The notes: generated from the sequence alone by a model not told the origin. Shown: positions 47,081 through 59,429, counted from the first letter of the stretch. The stretch: 64,000 nucleotides of DNA from Plutella xylostella (GCF_932276165.1 NC_064007.1:4474001-4538000); one strand, 5' to 3'. A program made the numbers and translations.

Positions 47081-47485
47081 GAGTTTACTTAATTAGCTAA
47101 AAATTCTGTTCTATTTAGTAAATTTAAAAAAAAGAATAAGCAGTCTTTTTTTGGCTGAAAATGACGCAGAAACAACCTGTACTAGATTTAATTCAAAATA
47201 TGTATTTCCCAACCCAAGAATGTTTCTCAAAGATTTAGCATCTGTTTTAGCAAGATAACGGGCCCCATACTGAGCTAGGCCGCACCTCGACGACTCGACA
47301 TGTAAATAAATCTAACAAAAACTCAGACAAACCTGAGCCTTAAGCCCTTGTCTTAAGCTCAGTGTAGTAATAAGGAAGCTATACTTTCACCTGTTTGCTA
47401 ACTTTATGTTTTATCTGAAAAGCGGTAGGAAAAGTAAAGATTGACTGTTTAAATGATGGTATTTTACACAAAAAATTATAAAATA
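47081..47485. other. Unassigned spacer
   Basis: Nothing recognisable is seen. Confidence 0.4.
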
Positions 47486-47688
47486 CTAGCTGTTCCCGCG
47501 AGCTTCGCTTCGCCTTAAAAAGTTTTCCCGTGGGAATTCCGCGATAAAAAGCCTATGTTCTTTCTTAGGGTCTAGACCATATGTATACCAAATTTCATTC
47601 AAATCCGTTCAGTAGTTTTGCCGTGAAAGAGTAACAGACAGACAGACAGACACAGTTACTTTCGCATTTATAATATTATATATTAGGA
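47486..47688 (-). mobile_element. Non-autonomous Helitron-like element, copy 2
   Basis: Read on minus, it begins TCCTAATATATAATATTATA and ends CAGCTAG, with A and T outside. It contains the (AGAC)n-rich and CTTCGCTTCGCC segments of the family. A second GGAT word eight bases further right leaves the 5' boundary slightly uncertain. Confidence 0.75.
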
Positions 47689-47744
47689 TATTAGGATGAG
47701 ACTACAGGTTCTAACGGGTGGAAGTTTAAATTCATGAACATTAC

Positions 47745-47865
47745 AGTCATCGTCATCGTCAGCCCGTAGTCGTTCACTGCTGGATATAGGCCTCTCCCAA
47801 AGAGAACCACAACACTCTGTTCTCGGCCTTCCTCATCCGGCCACCACCTGCCACCTATCTATTAT
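47745..47865 (-). mobile_element. LINE 3' end (RTE-like), minus strand
   Basis: A (TCATCG)n run followed by GTCGTTCACTGCTGGATATA and GGCCTCTCCCAAAG, then a CGGCCTTCCTCATCCGGCC region, is the complementary 3' end of an RTE-type LINE. Confidence 0.75.
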
Positions 47866-47869
47866 CTTA

Positions 47870-48634
47870 GTCTAGGAAATGCGTTAATTTCGTTTCGTTC
47901 GTTTCGTTAATACATGTGTTATTTCCTCTAACTTAATAAAACTACCGCATTATTTCCTACAATTTATGCAAAAAACTTCGTTAAGTAGTTGTCTATTAAC
48001 CAACGAGCATAAAAAGCTCTAAAGTGAGATATTGTGTTAAACTCTCACAAAATCGTGTACCATCCACTCAACTTATTAATACCAGGGCTATTCCGCAACT
48101 TTGGCTCTTAAAAAATTAAACCAAAATATTCAAACAAACTTTGCCGAGCAAAATTATTCCTTATTATATAACTGCTAAGAACCAGTTATCACGCCAGCTT
48201 ACAATCCTTTACTTCGCTGGTTTATATTGGCCTTAAGGGCAATGGAATTTGTGCTTTAAATCCAACTACTTAAAGTGTAAGTCTAAAAGTTGTAGTAATT
48301 AGTGAAAAGAGCTTGCAACCTTGCAAGCGAAACAAAAGAGTTGTTTCATTTTAGAAAAGGTGCAGGTTTAATACCAAAAGCAATTTATTACATATTGCTG
48401 GTGTTCCTTATTTAAATAAATAAAAATAAAATTACATAAAAATACCAGTAATAAAATTACATGGTGGATAATTATCTCTATTGCAGACTGTACACGAGTC
48501 GATCTCGCCGAATGTTCAGTGGAAGACAAATCTGACCTGATTAAAGCTTTAGGCCTTTCTTTTTCTTTGTTTCTGAACAAACTTTGCTACTGTAATCGTT
48601 TCACTACTTAACTATTTTACTCTATACTTTTACG
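47870..48634. other. Unassigned spacer
   Basis: Nothing recognisable is seen. Confidence 0.4.
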
Positions 48635-48657
48635 TACAGGGTGTGGGACACCATGTA
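48635..48657. mobile_element. Two abutting foldback-MITE termini
   Basis: TACAGGGTGT and ACACCATGTA face each other with three bases between. They look like the left and right ends of a CAGGGTG-type element from which the whole interior has been lost. Confidence 0.4.
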
Positions 48658-48689
48658 TACTGTATTTGTTTTATTCTGTTATATTTTCT

Positions 48690-48992
48690 GTGAGGGTGTA
48701 AGTACCTGCAACTGGCTCTCTCGAATGGAACCTTTGAGCATATCCCCCAAGTCTTAACTGCCTTCCTAAGCTTGGACCATTTTCCACCATGCTGGTCCAC
48801 TGTGGGTTGGTAGGTTCACATATAAGTATGCAGGTTTCCTCACGATGTTTTCCTTCTCCGTAAGAGCGCTGATATGCGTTGTACTTAAATTCTAAAGAAC
48901 TTATTAGTACCTACATGTCAGCACCGGAATTTGAACCCGCATCTCTGGCTTCAGAAGCGGGCGCTTATCCGACTGAGCTACCACCGCTCGGT
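48690..48992 (-). mobile_element. tRNA-derived SINE (family 2), most complete copy
   Basis: On minus the head has GGTGGTAGCTCAGTCGGATA (A box at 48,980-48,969), GCGCCCGCTTC and a B box GGTTCAAATTCC (48,937-48,926) with one inserted base. The body matches the copies at 17,608 and 25,862. Confidence 0.85.
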
Positions 48993-50084
48993 ACAAAAAA
49001 TTAGCGTGTTGAAAACACAATTTAGTTATAACATGGAAACTGTTACAGAGTACAGCAATGGATGGTATATTAGCGGAGCCCAGAATCAAAAACAATTCAG
49101 TAGTTCGCTAATGCCTGCTAAGCGTATTTCGGCAGCCAGTACTCAGAATACTAAATTAGAGTTAGATTGCCGCTCAGAACTGGTTTTAAAACTAAAATAA
49201 CAGCTTTGCTAATGGGAAACCTGGATACGTGTTAAAAGCGGTACTATTCTGGTACCTCTGAGGCACAGGAATCAAGGATGACAGAATAATTTGTAGCTCA
49301 ACTATACATTAGGAGCCTGTTTCACAGTCTGTAAGTATAAAAGTTATAGGTGATCTGTGAATCTACGATCATACACTGACACTGGAGTGTTACTCTATAC
49401 TGACGAAACACGAACGAATGAGAGCTGTGCAATCGGCACGTTTAATACATCTACATAATGTAGGGCTCCGAAACTATGTTTTTTGTCATATAGACTAACC
49501 CCCCTGTCAAAGAACGAAAACGAGAGAACATGCACTCAAACCTCATATAAACGCTGCGAAACCGATCAGCCTACAATAAAAGCAGCACACATTACCAGCC
49601 GGTAGCTCGCATCGGGAAAATTAACAGGTGAATCCAATCGACACTTAATCCGCGATAGAAACCAATCTGCAAGGGCCTCGAGCCCGCAGGTAAAAACGGG
49701 TATACCAATCATCATTCCCATAATCCATTAAGATTTCGCTTCGCTTCGCCGGGCACACTTGCCCAACTCCCGGGAGGTAAATATTTTACCCCCACACCCC
49801 GGGAAAACCCCCACTTTTTCCCTATAATGTATTCGCTTACCCCCACCCCGTCAAACCTCATCGTTTGGTCCCTATTTTGCATGAAGGGGAGAATTTAAAT
49901 TGTGTAATCTAACTTTCAATTCATTCATACATTCAGCGCCATCTCTCGGTGATAAATTGAAACTGAAATGGATTCTTACAGTCATTTACCTTTTGGTCGC
50001 TGTGAGGGGCATGTGTCTTTTCGGTGGATGATGAATTGATGATGGGTATTAATAAAATAGATGCACATAGGTATTTGTTTATAT
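48993..50084. other. Unassigned DNA
   Basis: No gene is supported. The stretch at 49,500-49,860 is richer in C and contains several CCCC runs (CCCCCACACCCCGGG, CCCCCACCCC). Confidence 0.35.
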
Positions 50085-50190
50085 TGTATTTTATTTATTT
50101 ATTTAAATTTTTATTGTACAAATATTACAAATAAAAGTACAAAGAGTGGACTTAATGCTAAAAGCATTTTCTGCCAGTTTATAATATTAT
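50085..50190 (-). mobile_element. LINE 3' tail with (TTTA)n
   Basis: A (TTTA)n run followed by TTTTTATTGTACAAATATTAC and GGACTTAATGCTAAAAGCAT matches the complementary 3' end of a common lepidopteran LINE. A related tail lies at 60,303-60,425. Confidence 0.5.
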
Positions 50191-50248
50191 TTTAAATAGT
50201 TATGTTACTTTAAGTTCTTCGTTTTTAATCATATACTTACCGAAAAAG

Positions 50249-50368
50249 GGTGGAGACATCTCACACACGGCCATCCGATCCCAAGCTAGGCAGAGCCTGT
50301 GTTATGGGTATCGGACAGCTGATACATCTACACATATACATAGATAGATACATATTAAATATAAATAA
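50249..50368 (-). mobile_element. tRNA-headed SINE, type II tail fragment
   Basis: The segment matches the tail half of the copy at 43,980-44,231 (GAGACATCTCACACACGGCC onward through TATCGGACAGCTGATA) and stops before the tRNA-like head. Confidence 0.8.
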
Positions 50369-51539
50369 CTTTAGAGAGAAAGAGTAACTTTCGGAAATAA
50401 TAATAATACTACGTAGCTAGAACCTTATGGAAGAAGCATCAACAGTATTTTGTCACTTCACAAAAAGCCGAGCTTCTCGGAACTTTCCGGCCTAAAAACG
50501 TGCAGTACATTAATCTTTATTTGGCTTCACCATTTCTCTTATTTTTCATGGTCAGGAACCCATTGCTCACGTTTATAAAAGGCTTTTTTTGAAAAAAGTC
50601 TAGATGGGTGACACCTTGTTAAGTACCGCATGAAAATTATGATTTCAGTGGGAGATAATTTTGAGGTTGTCCTTTTTTATGAAGAGTACTTTTATTTTAG
50701 TGTTATAAAATATGGATTACTTAATTATCTTTGCAAAGTGAGCTATTTTAATATTAGAATATGGTGGTAAGATTTAATATCCGATGTATCCATTTCCTGA
50801 AAAGGCTACTAAAATAACATTTAATATTCCTTTTACATTCCATTCTAAAATAAAATAGAGATTCGAAATTCAAAATGTAATAAATTCGAGAACATTCTAT
50901 GGAGTCGACACGTAACATCGCAGGTTTTCAGTTAATAACTCGCGCACTCACTCAAAACTTACCCTATGGTTTCCGAAATAAGGTTTACTTTCGCTTAGCT
51001 TTTAAAATTATGGATTGGATATAAAATTGTATGATGTACAGGACAATAGGATGCACTTACTGATATAAGATAGGGTTTGGAAAAGATTAAAAGTCGAGAC
51101 AAGGCTTTAAATGAAGGCAGGTGTAGCATTATGAGAAGTACTCAAGGCAACGTTTTCCCTTTATTAGTGTGCTGTGTTTTTGCCGCCATATTTTAGGCTA
51201 CTCTGTAGTGAACGGCTGGCCATTGTTGTGACTTTTTGCAAGTTTAAACAATAAAACCTACCTCATTTAAAATGTAAAAATGTCGCGTCGAGCTGTACTT
51301 ACAGTTGCTTCGAAGCTAAGTAGGTATTGGTGTACTTAACGTACCTAAGAGGCTAAGTACCATAATAAAATCTTTTCTTATAATGTAATATTTTGAAAAT
51401 GGTATGTTTTTGAAATACCTAAATATTTTTGTTTACATTTATGTAATTTACGTAACCTTAAACCTTATAACTTAGTAGATGTGCATATATAAAATACATA
51501 AATAGTTAAATTACCCATAGCAAGCACTAGACACAGGCT
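50369..51539. other. Unassigned DNA
   Basis: Nothing recognisable is seen. Confidence 0.4.
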
Positions 51540-51542
51540 TTA

Positions 51543-51974
51543 GGGTGCTTTTCCACCAGAGATGTGCTATGCTACGATGCTATGGATGCGTTTGATATCC
51601 ACCAATCATATTATTGGTGCACATAGCTTAGCACTGGTGGAAACGGATTCAACTAAGATATGTTTTTTGTATGGAATGATGCGTGCTATGGATGTGTGCT
51701 ATGGATGCGTGCTATGGATATGTGCTATGGACCATCGCGAGTGGTGTAGCTATGGCGCCGCCGCCCCCGTCGTTTCCCTACTATCGATACATAGCATAGC
51801 TCGAGATGCGCATCTTTCTCGCACAGCTACTTTGCGGCGGCGCATCTTCGTAGCGCATCTTCCTCGCACAGCTACCTAGCGTAGTATTGGTGGAAACGGT
51901 CACATATTTTCGTAGCGTAGATATCACATCTTCGCAGCATAGCTGCATAGCACATCTCTGGTGGAAAAGCACCC
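51543..51974. mobile_element. 432-bp PIF/Harbinger-like MITE
   Basis: The terminal inverted repeat starts GGGTGCTTTTCCACCAGAGA and continues TGTGCTATG, mirrored at the right end. TTA flanks both ends (51,540-51,542; 51,975-51,977). Subterminal direct repeats of a 13-bp GTGCTATGGATGY unit lie at 51,683-51,732, and a GCGCATCTTYCTCGCACAGC unit appears twice in the right half. It encodes nothing; the open frames across it are chance. Confidence 0.85.
51683..51732 (+). repeat. 13-bp tandem repeat inside the MITE, 4 units
   Basis: GTGCTATGGATGT-like units repeat at 13-bp spacing, and single copies of GCTATG also occur in the terminal repeats. Confidence 0.85.
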
Positions 51975-51977
51975 TTA

Positions 51978-53093
51978 TACATATATTATTATGATTGCAG
52001 AGGAAGCATTGTTGAAAAAGATCATAAAAATGCGACAGCAAATAGCAAAAATACGAATTTTGACGTCCGCAAAAAATGTATCACCAGGTGAAATTTTTTT
52101 TACTCACAAAATGGAGCACTGACCCAGAAACTGTACCGTACATTGTCCAGGCCCATTGTCTGGCAATACAAACAAAATTTAAAACAAAATGTCACAGTAT
52201 CAGTGGTGCTAGACCAACTGGGACTTTAATAGGACCCAAAGCGTCATCGGTGATCTAGTAATTTTAACTTTAACAGATTTCAAATAATAATTTAATTGCT
52301 ATTCTATCGTTTCAGTTTTTATTTATACATATAAAACATTCACATATTGATTGGATATAGCTACTAAACTTACGAACCTAATTAAAAAATGAGCATAATT
52401 TAATAAACGAGATTGAACTTAAATAAAAAGACAACAATATACCTAAAGGAGTGTATACAGAGAGAAAGCCGGCAACTTATAAGCGCTTACTTTACAACGC
52501 ATACCACCAAACCATAATAATAAATAAAGAAAGACATCATACAAGTAGTTTCAAACATCCAGTCAGACGGGGACAACACTGCCGAGTCAGGTCATATAAA
52601 CCGTGCAAGGTATTGTTGGAGCTAGTTCATGACAATTTCATAGATGGCCGCGGTGGCCGTATGTTGAGGCTTATCTCCATCGCTGCGACATAGGACCCGG
52701 TGCCAATCTCGCCGTTTTATTTTCTATTGCATAAATTCCATTTTGCATTTGGACTTTAGTAAATTCGAGCATTTTCTAACAACTTTGTTTTATGGACTTT
52801 TTCCGCGAGCTTCAAATTCTGATGTGACCAGTAGCGATGTAAAAATCGATAAGTTGAGTGTTTCCATGCCATATTTCATCAAATTTAGTTCAGGTTTTCT
52901 GAACTGAACTGAAAGAGTAACTGACATAATTAACACAATATTACCTTTGTATTGTAAGCGGTCGTCTGTGCATAAATACACTGCGTCTTTATTGTGGCAT
53001 CGTAGAGGCATAAAATGAATACCTATACGTAATCTAAGGAAGATTGGATATATCAGAGTATGTATACATAAGTACTTGTCGAATTATTAATAA
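51978..53093. other. Unassigned DNA
   Basis: No gene is supported. The open frames at 52,076-52,258 and 52,451-52,693 show no recognised motif. Confidence 0.35.
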
Positions 53094-53298
53094 CTAGCTG
53101 TTCCCGCGAGCTTCGCTTCGCCTTAAAAAGTTTTCCCGTGGGAATTCCGTGATAAAGTAGCCTATGTTCTTTCTGAGGGTCTAAACCATATGTATACCAA
53201 ATTTTATTCAAATCTATTTAGTAGTTTTGGTGTGAAGAGTAACAGACAGACATACAGACAGACACAGTTACTTTCGCATTTATAATATTAAGTTAGGA
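53094..53298 (-). mobile_element. Non-autonomous Helitron-like element, copy 3
   Basis: Read on minus, it begins TCCTAACTTAATATTATAAA and ends CAGCTAG, with A and T outside. Sequence throughout matches copies 1, 2 and 4. Confidence 0.8.
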
Positions 53299-54315
53299 TA
53301 ATATTTTATGGTCATAATATGTACCTACAGACAGATGTTGCGGTACAAAAGTCATTGTCATCCTCATACAGCGATTTCCACTCTCACGCTAAATTCGAAC
53401 GAATCCACCGTCATTGTTTAATTATTATTTAAAACATTTTTATCCAAAATCCTCCCCTTTTCACTTTTTTTTATGCTGATGAGAGACAACAGTGCACTTT
53501 GTTCATTAGGACTGATTGCAGATTTCGAAACTCCCGAATTTGGCCGGACTTTGTAGGAGAGTAATTGACGATTTAATTTGGTTAGGTTACTCTTTATTCG
53601 CGAATAGGAGTTTTCGGGTAAATCAAAAATGAAAGAGTATGACATATTGGTAAATTGCCTTAAAAAGATAAAGAAAAAAGGTAAAAAATCATTTATTGTA
53701 TGATATAGGTAAAACGCATGTATGCATATATATTTTTTTAATGTTTGTGACTACGCAAACTACACAACTACATGTAGTGAACCGTGGAAGAAACATTTTA
53801 ATTTATTGCCAACATTTTAATTTTTCCCAAAAAAACTTCTACGTCAAAAAAAATATTAGTAAAAAATTACCATCTTAATAAAATTGCTGCATGAAAATTT
53901 ATCGTATAAAATATCATCTTTTATTTCTCCTTTGCTGAACTAAAAGCAAGAGAAATGTTTGTAAATAATAGCTTATTTACCTGAACTGCTACGGATATAA
54001 ACGTCACACCGAGATATAATGAAGAATAATAAAAAAACATCTCCTTTAAATACAATTACCGTGACAACCTCTCGTGTTCCACTCTCAACCTTAGCACAGC
54101 AGAAATAGGGTGTATTTTCCGTGCTTGACAGAAAGGAGTTTTAAAGGAAAATACACATTTTCCAGCGAAGCATAAATTCTTAGTAAAAAACTCCGGTCAT
54201 TCGTTTTGATAACATTCAATTATGTTTGGAAATCACAAATTAGGCGCTCCCAGCAAAAAAGAATTTGGCCAAGCACTTTCTGTGATCGTTTTATGGTGGT
54301 CCAGTATAATTTCCT
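53299..54315. other. Unassigned spacer
   Basis: No gene or element is recognised. GTGTATTTTCC at about 54,110 and GGAAAATACAC at about 54,150 could form a hairpin. Confidence 0.4.
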
Positions 54316-54317
54316 GA

Positions 54318-54535
54318 CCGCTATGCCGAAGATCCCGGGTTCGATTCCCGGCGGGGGCAGTTATTTGTTTAAAGATAGATATTTGTACTCGGGTCTTGGG
54401 TGTTGATATTTATAATTAATATGTATCTATCTATGTATTTCTGTAGATATATCAGCTGTCCGATACCCATAATACAGGCTCTGCCTAGCTTGGGGTCGGA
54501 TGGCCGTGTGTGAGATGTCCCGACATATTATTATT
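54318..54535 (+). mobile_element. tRNA-derived SINE, type II, head-damaged copy
   Basis: It has a B box GGTTCGATTCC at about 54,338-54,348 and the full type II tail, ending in an (ATT)n run. The A-box region upstream is not recognisable. Confidence 0.8.
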
Positions 54536-54559
54536 ATATTATTATTATTATATTAATGA

Positions 54560-56828
54560 ATAAACGCATATAGTATTTGTAAGGGGCTGTATTGTACTGT
54601 GGATATGTGTAATAAACGATCATTCGCACATCAACCGTGGTTTGATTAGCTCGTCCTTACACATAACTTAGTTACAAACAATTAGAAGAGTTTGAATGTA
54701 TAAAACTATTTTCGCGCAGTGTGCTTGCTAATAGTATGATTTCAGTTAACGGGAAGATTTAGTTGATATTTTACCTATTTCACTACGGGTCCCTAAGTGA
54801 ATTTTATTCTTTTTAACGATAGACTGAACGCTGATTTATTGAATTATGAACACTACATTTAATTTCAATAGCAATGCTCGAAATTATGAGAGTTTTTTTC
54901 AAACCAACCGACCTCTTCTTTTGTTCCTCTTTTTAAAGGTCTATATCTACAGTTATGATACCTTGTAGAGACTTACACACTGTTATACTCTGTTACTTAT
55001 TTATGTATTTATTAATTTCTTGGTAAACAGACCGCCAGCTTAGTACATAAGGTTACTTGTCAAATGAAGAAAACATAGGCCAGTACAGTTTCCACAAACA
55101 ATAATTTGGTACTCAAATAATACCTACAATAGAAGACGATAGAAACAAACATCCACTTAATCACAACATTATCCCTGAATCACCACAAAACCAAACAGAT
55201 AGCATTTAATGGCAACTTTCGCCATTACACATCAAACATAAAATAAAAACTTAGCCGATACAATCAGTAGGGCTATTCCACACTACCGCTTCCATCTGAC
55301 CATACAAGCGATGTTGTTGCGGAATCACCCTCAAGGGAGCTGTTGGCTTGTTCCGTACTGGGCCCGGATGTTTGGACACTAATTTAAAAGGACCAAAAAA
55401 CAAATGAAGTGCGCATAGAGTCGGCTATTTTGGTTTTCGCGTAGTCTTTTGCTGGAAATAAATGTAGTAATGTATTTGCATTTTGCTTGCATAATTAAAT
55501 CGAATGTAGATTTTGTTGCTATAGTTAGTTGGTTTCTTAAAGCTAAGCAAATACTAAAAACTATATCATTTCAACTCCACAAAGGGGTGCTAAGTGCGAT
55601 TGTTGTATTATATTTTTGTTGTTAGAAATACCTTTTCTGACTATTTTCCCCCGGCCTTATTATTAAAATCTCTTCCAAAAAACTAGAACAAGAAATAAAA
55701 AAAGTTAGAAAATGGGTGAAGTGTGAAAACAAGAGTTAGGTACCTGTTGGTATACCTACCCATATACTATATACCTAGTATACCTACATATATTATAATA
55801 TAAGGTATAGGTATTTACAATAACTACGAGTACATAAATAAATATAATACTAATATTTAGCCATGGCCAAAATACCTGCAATCCACCCTCTGCTGCAGTA
55901 TAGGTTAAGGTCTTTAAAAAAAACAGGTTTTGTGGTATTAAGCTAACATTGCTGAACCATTTTTGTTTATTATTTTGTTAACTTAGTTACAATTGAATTG
56001 TATGACTACAGGCTAGACAGGTCTGTTAACTCAATTTATTGGTCTGTTGATCAAATACGGATTTTAATATTAACATAGGTACAATGTAACCACAAAACTG
56101 TGAAAGCATTGTTTCAATTATTTGATGTTATAACCGAAAATCCATATTTAGATAAAACCAAATAAGTAAAAAAAAAACCTACCGATCGGCTGAACCAATT
56201 TTAATTAATTTGTACAGAAAGAAAGAAAATAGCACCTACAGTGTAACTAATTGATCTGTACCAAGTGTAGGCTTTCTCACGATACTGAAATATTTAAATT
56301 TTCTACCAAAACTGAAAGGTGTGTAGTGTTAATGTAACTCGTAGATTAATTTAAAATATAGTGACATACTTACACCAAAACTTCACTCTAGGGACAAAAA
56401 AAAACATAATAATTATGCTTTCAACACACAAAGTACACATTGTAAACTTAACAATGGATTTTTTATTACTAGCAATCTTCCTCTAAAGAAGCTCTTATTT
56501 CTCTTTACCCATCCTACTAATGGTTGAAGTACGTCACTTTTTAACGGTTCTCTTCTTCCTAGCCTATTTCTTATTAAAGCTTTGTACGACACCCTGGGTA
56601 ACACATACCTAGTATTTTTATGCCTGAATTTCCACACGAAAATCTTTAAAGCTTGCAGACAAATATAGTAATCCTTACTTATCTTTGAGTTTCTATATTG
56701 CTGAATACCCTACGCCGGAACCGTCACCTCATGGTACGGGGCTGATGAATTCCTCAAACTTCAGCACCCACCAGCTGGTCGATTTCTCTGTCCAAATATT
56801 CACCAACAATTAGCTAGGCTATTATTTA
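54560..56828. other. Unassigned DNA
   Basis: No gene is supported. A TATACCTA-rich, self-complementary AT stretch lies at about 55,740-55,815. The minus-strand open frame at 56,413-56,637 has no recognised motif. Confidence 0.4.
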
Positions 56829-57001
56829 TATAGTTATAAGAATTCACAAAACTTTTAAATCCAGTTTCTCAATTGAATAAATCTTGAGTAAGTTCTACTC
56901 GTCATTATCAGCCAATCACACCACTGCTTTCTATACGTAATGTACTTTTTAAGTTTTATTTAACTTGACTTTCTCTAGTGTACCTAAAAAAAAAAAAAAA
57001 A

Positions 57002-57252
57002 CACGCACTCACGCCTTGTACTAATGTACTCCCTTGCGGGGTAGGCAGAGATGCATTGCTGCACCCACTTTTCGCCAGAGTGTTATGTTAGTCCCAATGT
57101 AATAGGGGGCGGGCCTATTGCCATTTTACGGGCACATCCAAGACCCGAGAACAAATATCTGTGTTTAAACAAATATCTGCCCCAGCCGGGAATCGAACCC
57201 GGGACCATCGGCTCAGTAGTCAGGGTCACTAACCACTACGCCATTCGGTCGT
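57002..57252 (-). mobile_element. tRNA-derived SINE, type I, second full copy
   Basis: The sequence is nearly identical to 12,569-12,824 on the opposite strand, including A box TGGCGTAGTGG and B box GGTTCGATTCC. On minus, its 3' end runs into a T-rich stretch at about 57,000-56,985. A 20-bp direct repeat (56,829-56,848 and 57,259-57,278) brackets the SINE plus about 150 bp of downstream sequence. Confidence 0.9.
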
Positions 57253-57278
57253 CTTATTTATAGTTATAAGAATTCACA

Positions 57279-57788
57279 TCATTCTTTCCTTAGTCTTACT
57301 CATATACAGCTCCTATCGGATAACAAAACTATGTATCTAAGTACAGTAGGTGTGCCAACTTACTCAAACTTAACTTAATAACTTAAAATCATTTCTCCAA
57401 GGCAAACAATTTTTCAATTGCACTGCAATCTTTGAATAGGCCTCGCTTGACCATTAAGATTAACCCTCAAATTCATAGACCGTATTGTAAATTTACAACA
57501 AGGATAATATTGTCTTCGAAATACACGAGTTTAGAATCTTTACGTCATTCAAAACGTTGACATTCGTATATCACAACGGCATCTTTAAACCTATTGTAAA
57601 GTGTAAAAAATCTCTATGAATTTGTGGGTTAATCTAGGAAATAAATCCAATATCTATTTAAAACCTCACTAGCCAAATGGCGAACTATAATAGTGATATC
57701 GTAATTAGGTATTTTTAGAACTTGGGACTAGTCTGGATTAATTAGAGACACGTTTAGTGCTCTTTCGACCACAATAGACGGACTAAAA
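57279..57788. other. Unassigned spacer
   Basis: Nothing recognisable is seen. Confidence 0.4.
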
Positions 57789-57995
57789 ATAGCTGTTCCC
57801 GCGAGCTTCGCTTCGCCTTAAAAAGTTTTCTGGCGGGAATTCTGGGATAAAAAGTAGCCTATGTTTTTTCTCAGGGTCTAGACCATCTGTATAGTAAACT
57901 TCATTCAAATCCGTTCAGTAGTTTTGGCGCGAAAGAGTAACAGACAGACAAACAGTCAGACACAGTTACTTTCGCATTTATAATATTAGTTAGGA
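57789..57995 (-). mobile_element. Non-autonomous Helitron-like element, copy 4
   Basis: On minus it begins TCCTAACTAATATTATAAAT; its CTAG end has mutated to CTAT. The interior matches the family throughout. Confidence 0.75.
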
Positions 57996-58052
57996 TACTT
58001 TAACCGTAGATAAAAACTGCGATAGTTGAACGGCAAGTATATTACAAACTTA

Positions 58053-58110
58053 GTTGCTTTTCCCGTGAGCTTCGGTTCGATTATAAAATCCCGTGGGAAT
58101 TACGAGACGT
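58053..58110 (-). mobile_element. Helitron 3'-end fragment
   Basis: CCCGTGAGCTTCGGTTCGAT and CCCGTGGGAATTACGAG match the GC-rich 3' part of the Helitron family with several changes. Confidence 0.5.
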
Positions 58111-59240
58111 TATCAATGTTACTGCTTACGTGTTATTCTGATGTAAAATCATAATCGTTACCTACTGTAAAGTTTTATCTAAAACCGTTTTGAAGTTTTT
58201 TTCTTGGAAGAGTATAAAATAAACACTCACTTTTTTAATTTTTGTTCATAATTTAGTTAAGTTTTAATAGGTAGGTAATTTAAATTTCCAAAGGACAAAT
58301 CAAATAACCTAATTAATTTATTCGAATGTTCTCACGCATGACCTATCGGACCACCCCATTCGACCCTAAATTAATACGACATTAAATAAAACGCACATCA
58401 TAATCTAACTCATTAGTGTGGCATTTAATTTATGAGAGAATGGAACGACATGATACTCTAAAAAGAGTTAGAAACAAGAAGAAAAATATCCGTTTTGATT
58501 GGATAAGGCATACCTATGTTACCGTGCACTAAAAACAAATTACAGCATAATAGGTGCAGTTTGTAAGATATTTTTTCTGTAGGTATTTTATTATAATCAG
58601 AGCACACGTTAGACTAAGATTTTTTTTTATGTTGCAACAGTACATCCTCAATAATAAGTACCTATCTATAATAAATTAATCACGGAAAGAAAACTCTCAG
58701 TACATCATCGGATAGAAATACCACATCAGTTTTGAATATCTCAACCTGTTCGTACCTCGATGTTGTAATATACTGAACATAATTCATATTGGACCATCAA
58801 TCTTGTGCCCACACGCGTTCGAAACACCGAAGTATTTACATGCGGGACCGTATCGAAAGTTTTTATACGTTTTTCATTTTATTCAAATTCGTGCCCATTT
58901 CTCATTTTACGTGTAGTTGATGATTAAATGTGTCACGTGGACGGTGGACACGCTTTTTTTAAAGATTTTTTTCTGTTTCAATGAGTAGTGGTTATGTATT
59001 TAGTTGTTGTGAAAAAAAAGATGGGAAGCTTTTTCCCGAAATTAGTAAAAAATACGTTTTTTTTTGCAGTTTTGTATACCTACATAAATATAATTTTTCT
59101 GCGGGTTTTGACAATTTTAGTCCTTGTGCAGGGATTATGTAATTATTTACTCAAGTAAGAAAATGTGTTCTAAGGTATACCTAATAAGGGTAGGTAAAAA
59201 TAGCCAGTGGGTGCTTTCAGTATCTAACATGCGTCCTAAT
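58111..59240. other. Unassigned DNA
   Basis: Nothing recognisable is seen. Confidence 0.4.
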
Positions 59241-59245
59241 ATAAT

Positions 59246-59345
59246 AGATAGATAGATAGAATATTCTTGTAGGTTGGTATTTATTTATTTTATTTATTCA
59301 TTATAGATACACCACATTATTACAGTTTTATAAGATACATTGAAA
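59246..59345 (-). mobile_element. LINE-like 3' tail with (ATAG)n and (TTTA)n
   Basis: An (ATAG)n run is followed by a (TTTA)n-like run and an AT-rich tail similar in layout to those at 20,570 and 60,303. The sequence match is weak. Confidence 0.3.
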
Positions 59346-59429
59346 GAAGGTCTTACATCTAATACGATTAGTCTTACATCTAGGTAAGAATACTTAATCT
59401 AGAAAGCCCTTTAAAAAGGACAACAGACA

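Noticed and set aside
56413..56637. 74-codon minus-strand open frame rich in basic and hydrophobic residues
   Set aside because: It looked protein-like at first, but I could not match it to any family and found no supporting exon signals.
12451..57263. Matching open frames at 12,451-12,768 (-) and 57,051-57,263 (+)
   Set aside because: Both run through the type I SINE, a Pol III-type non-coding element.
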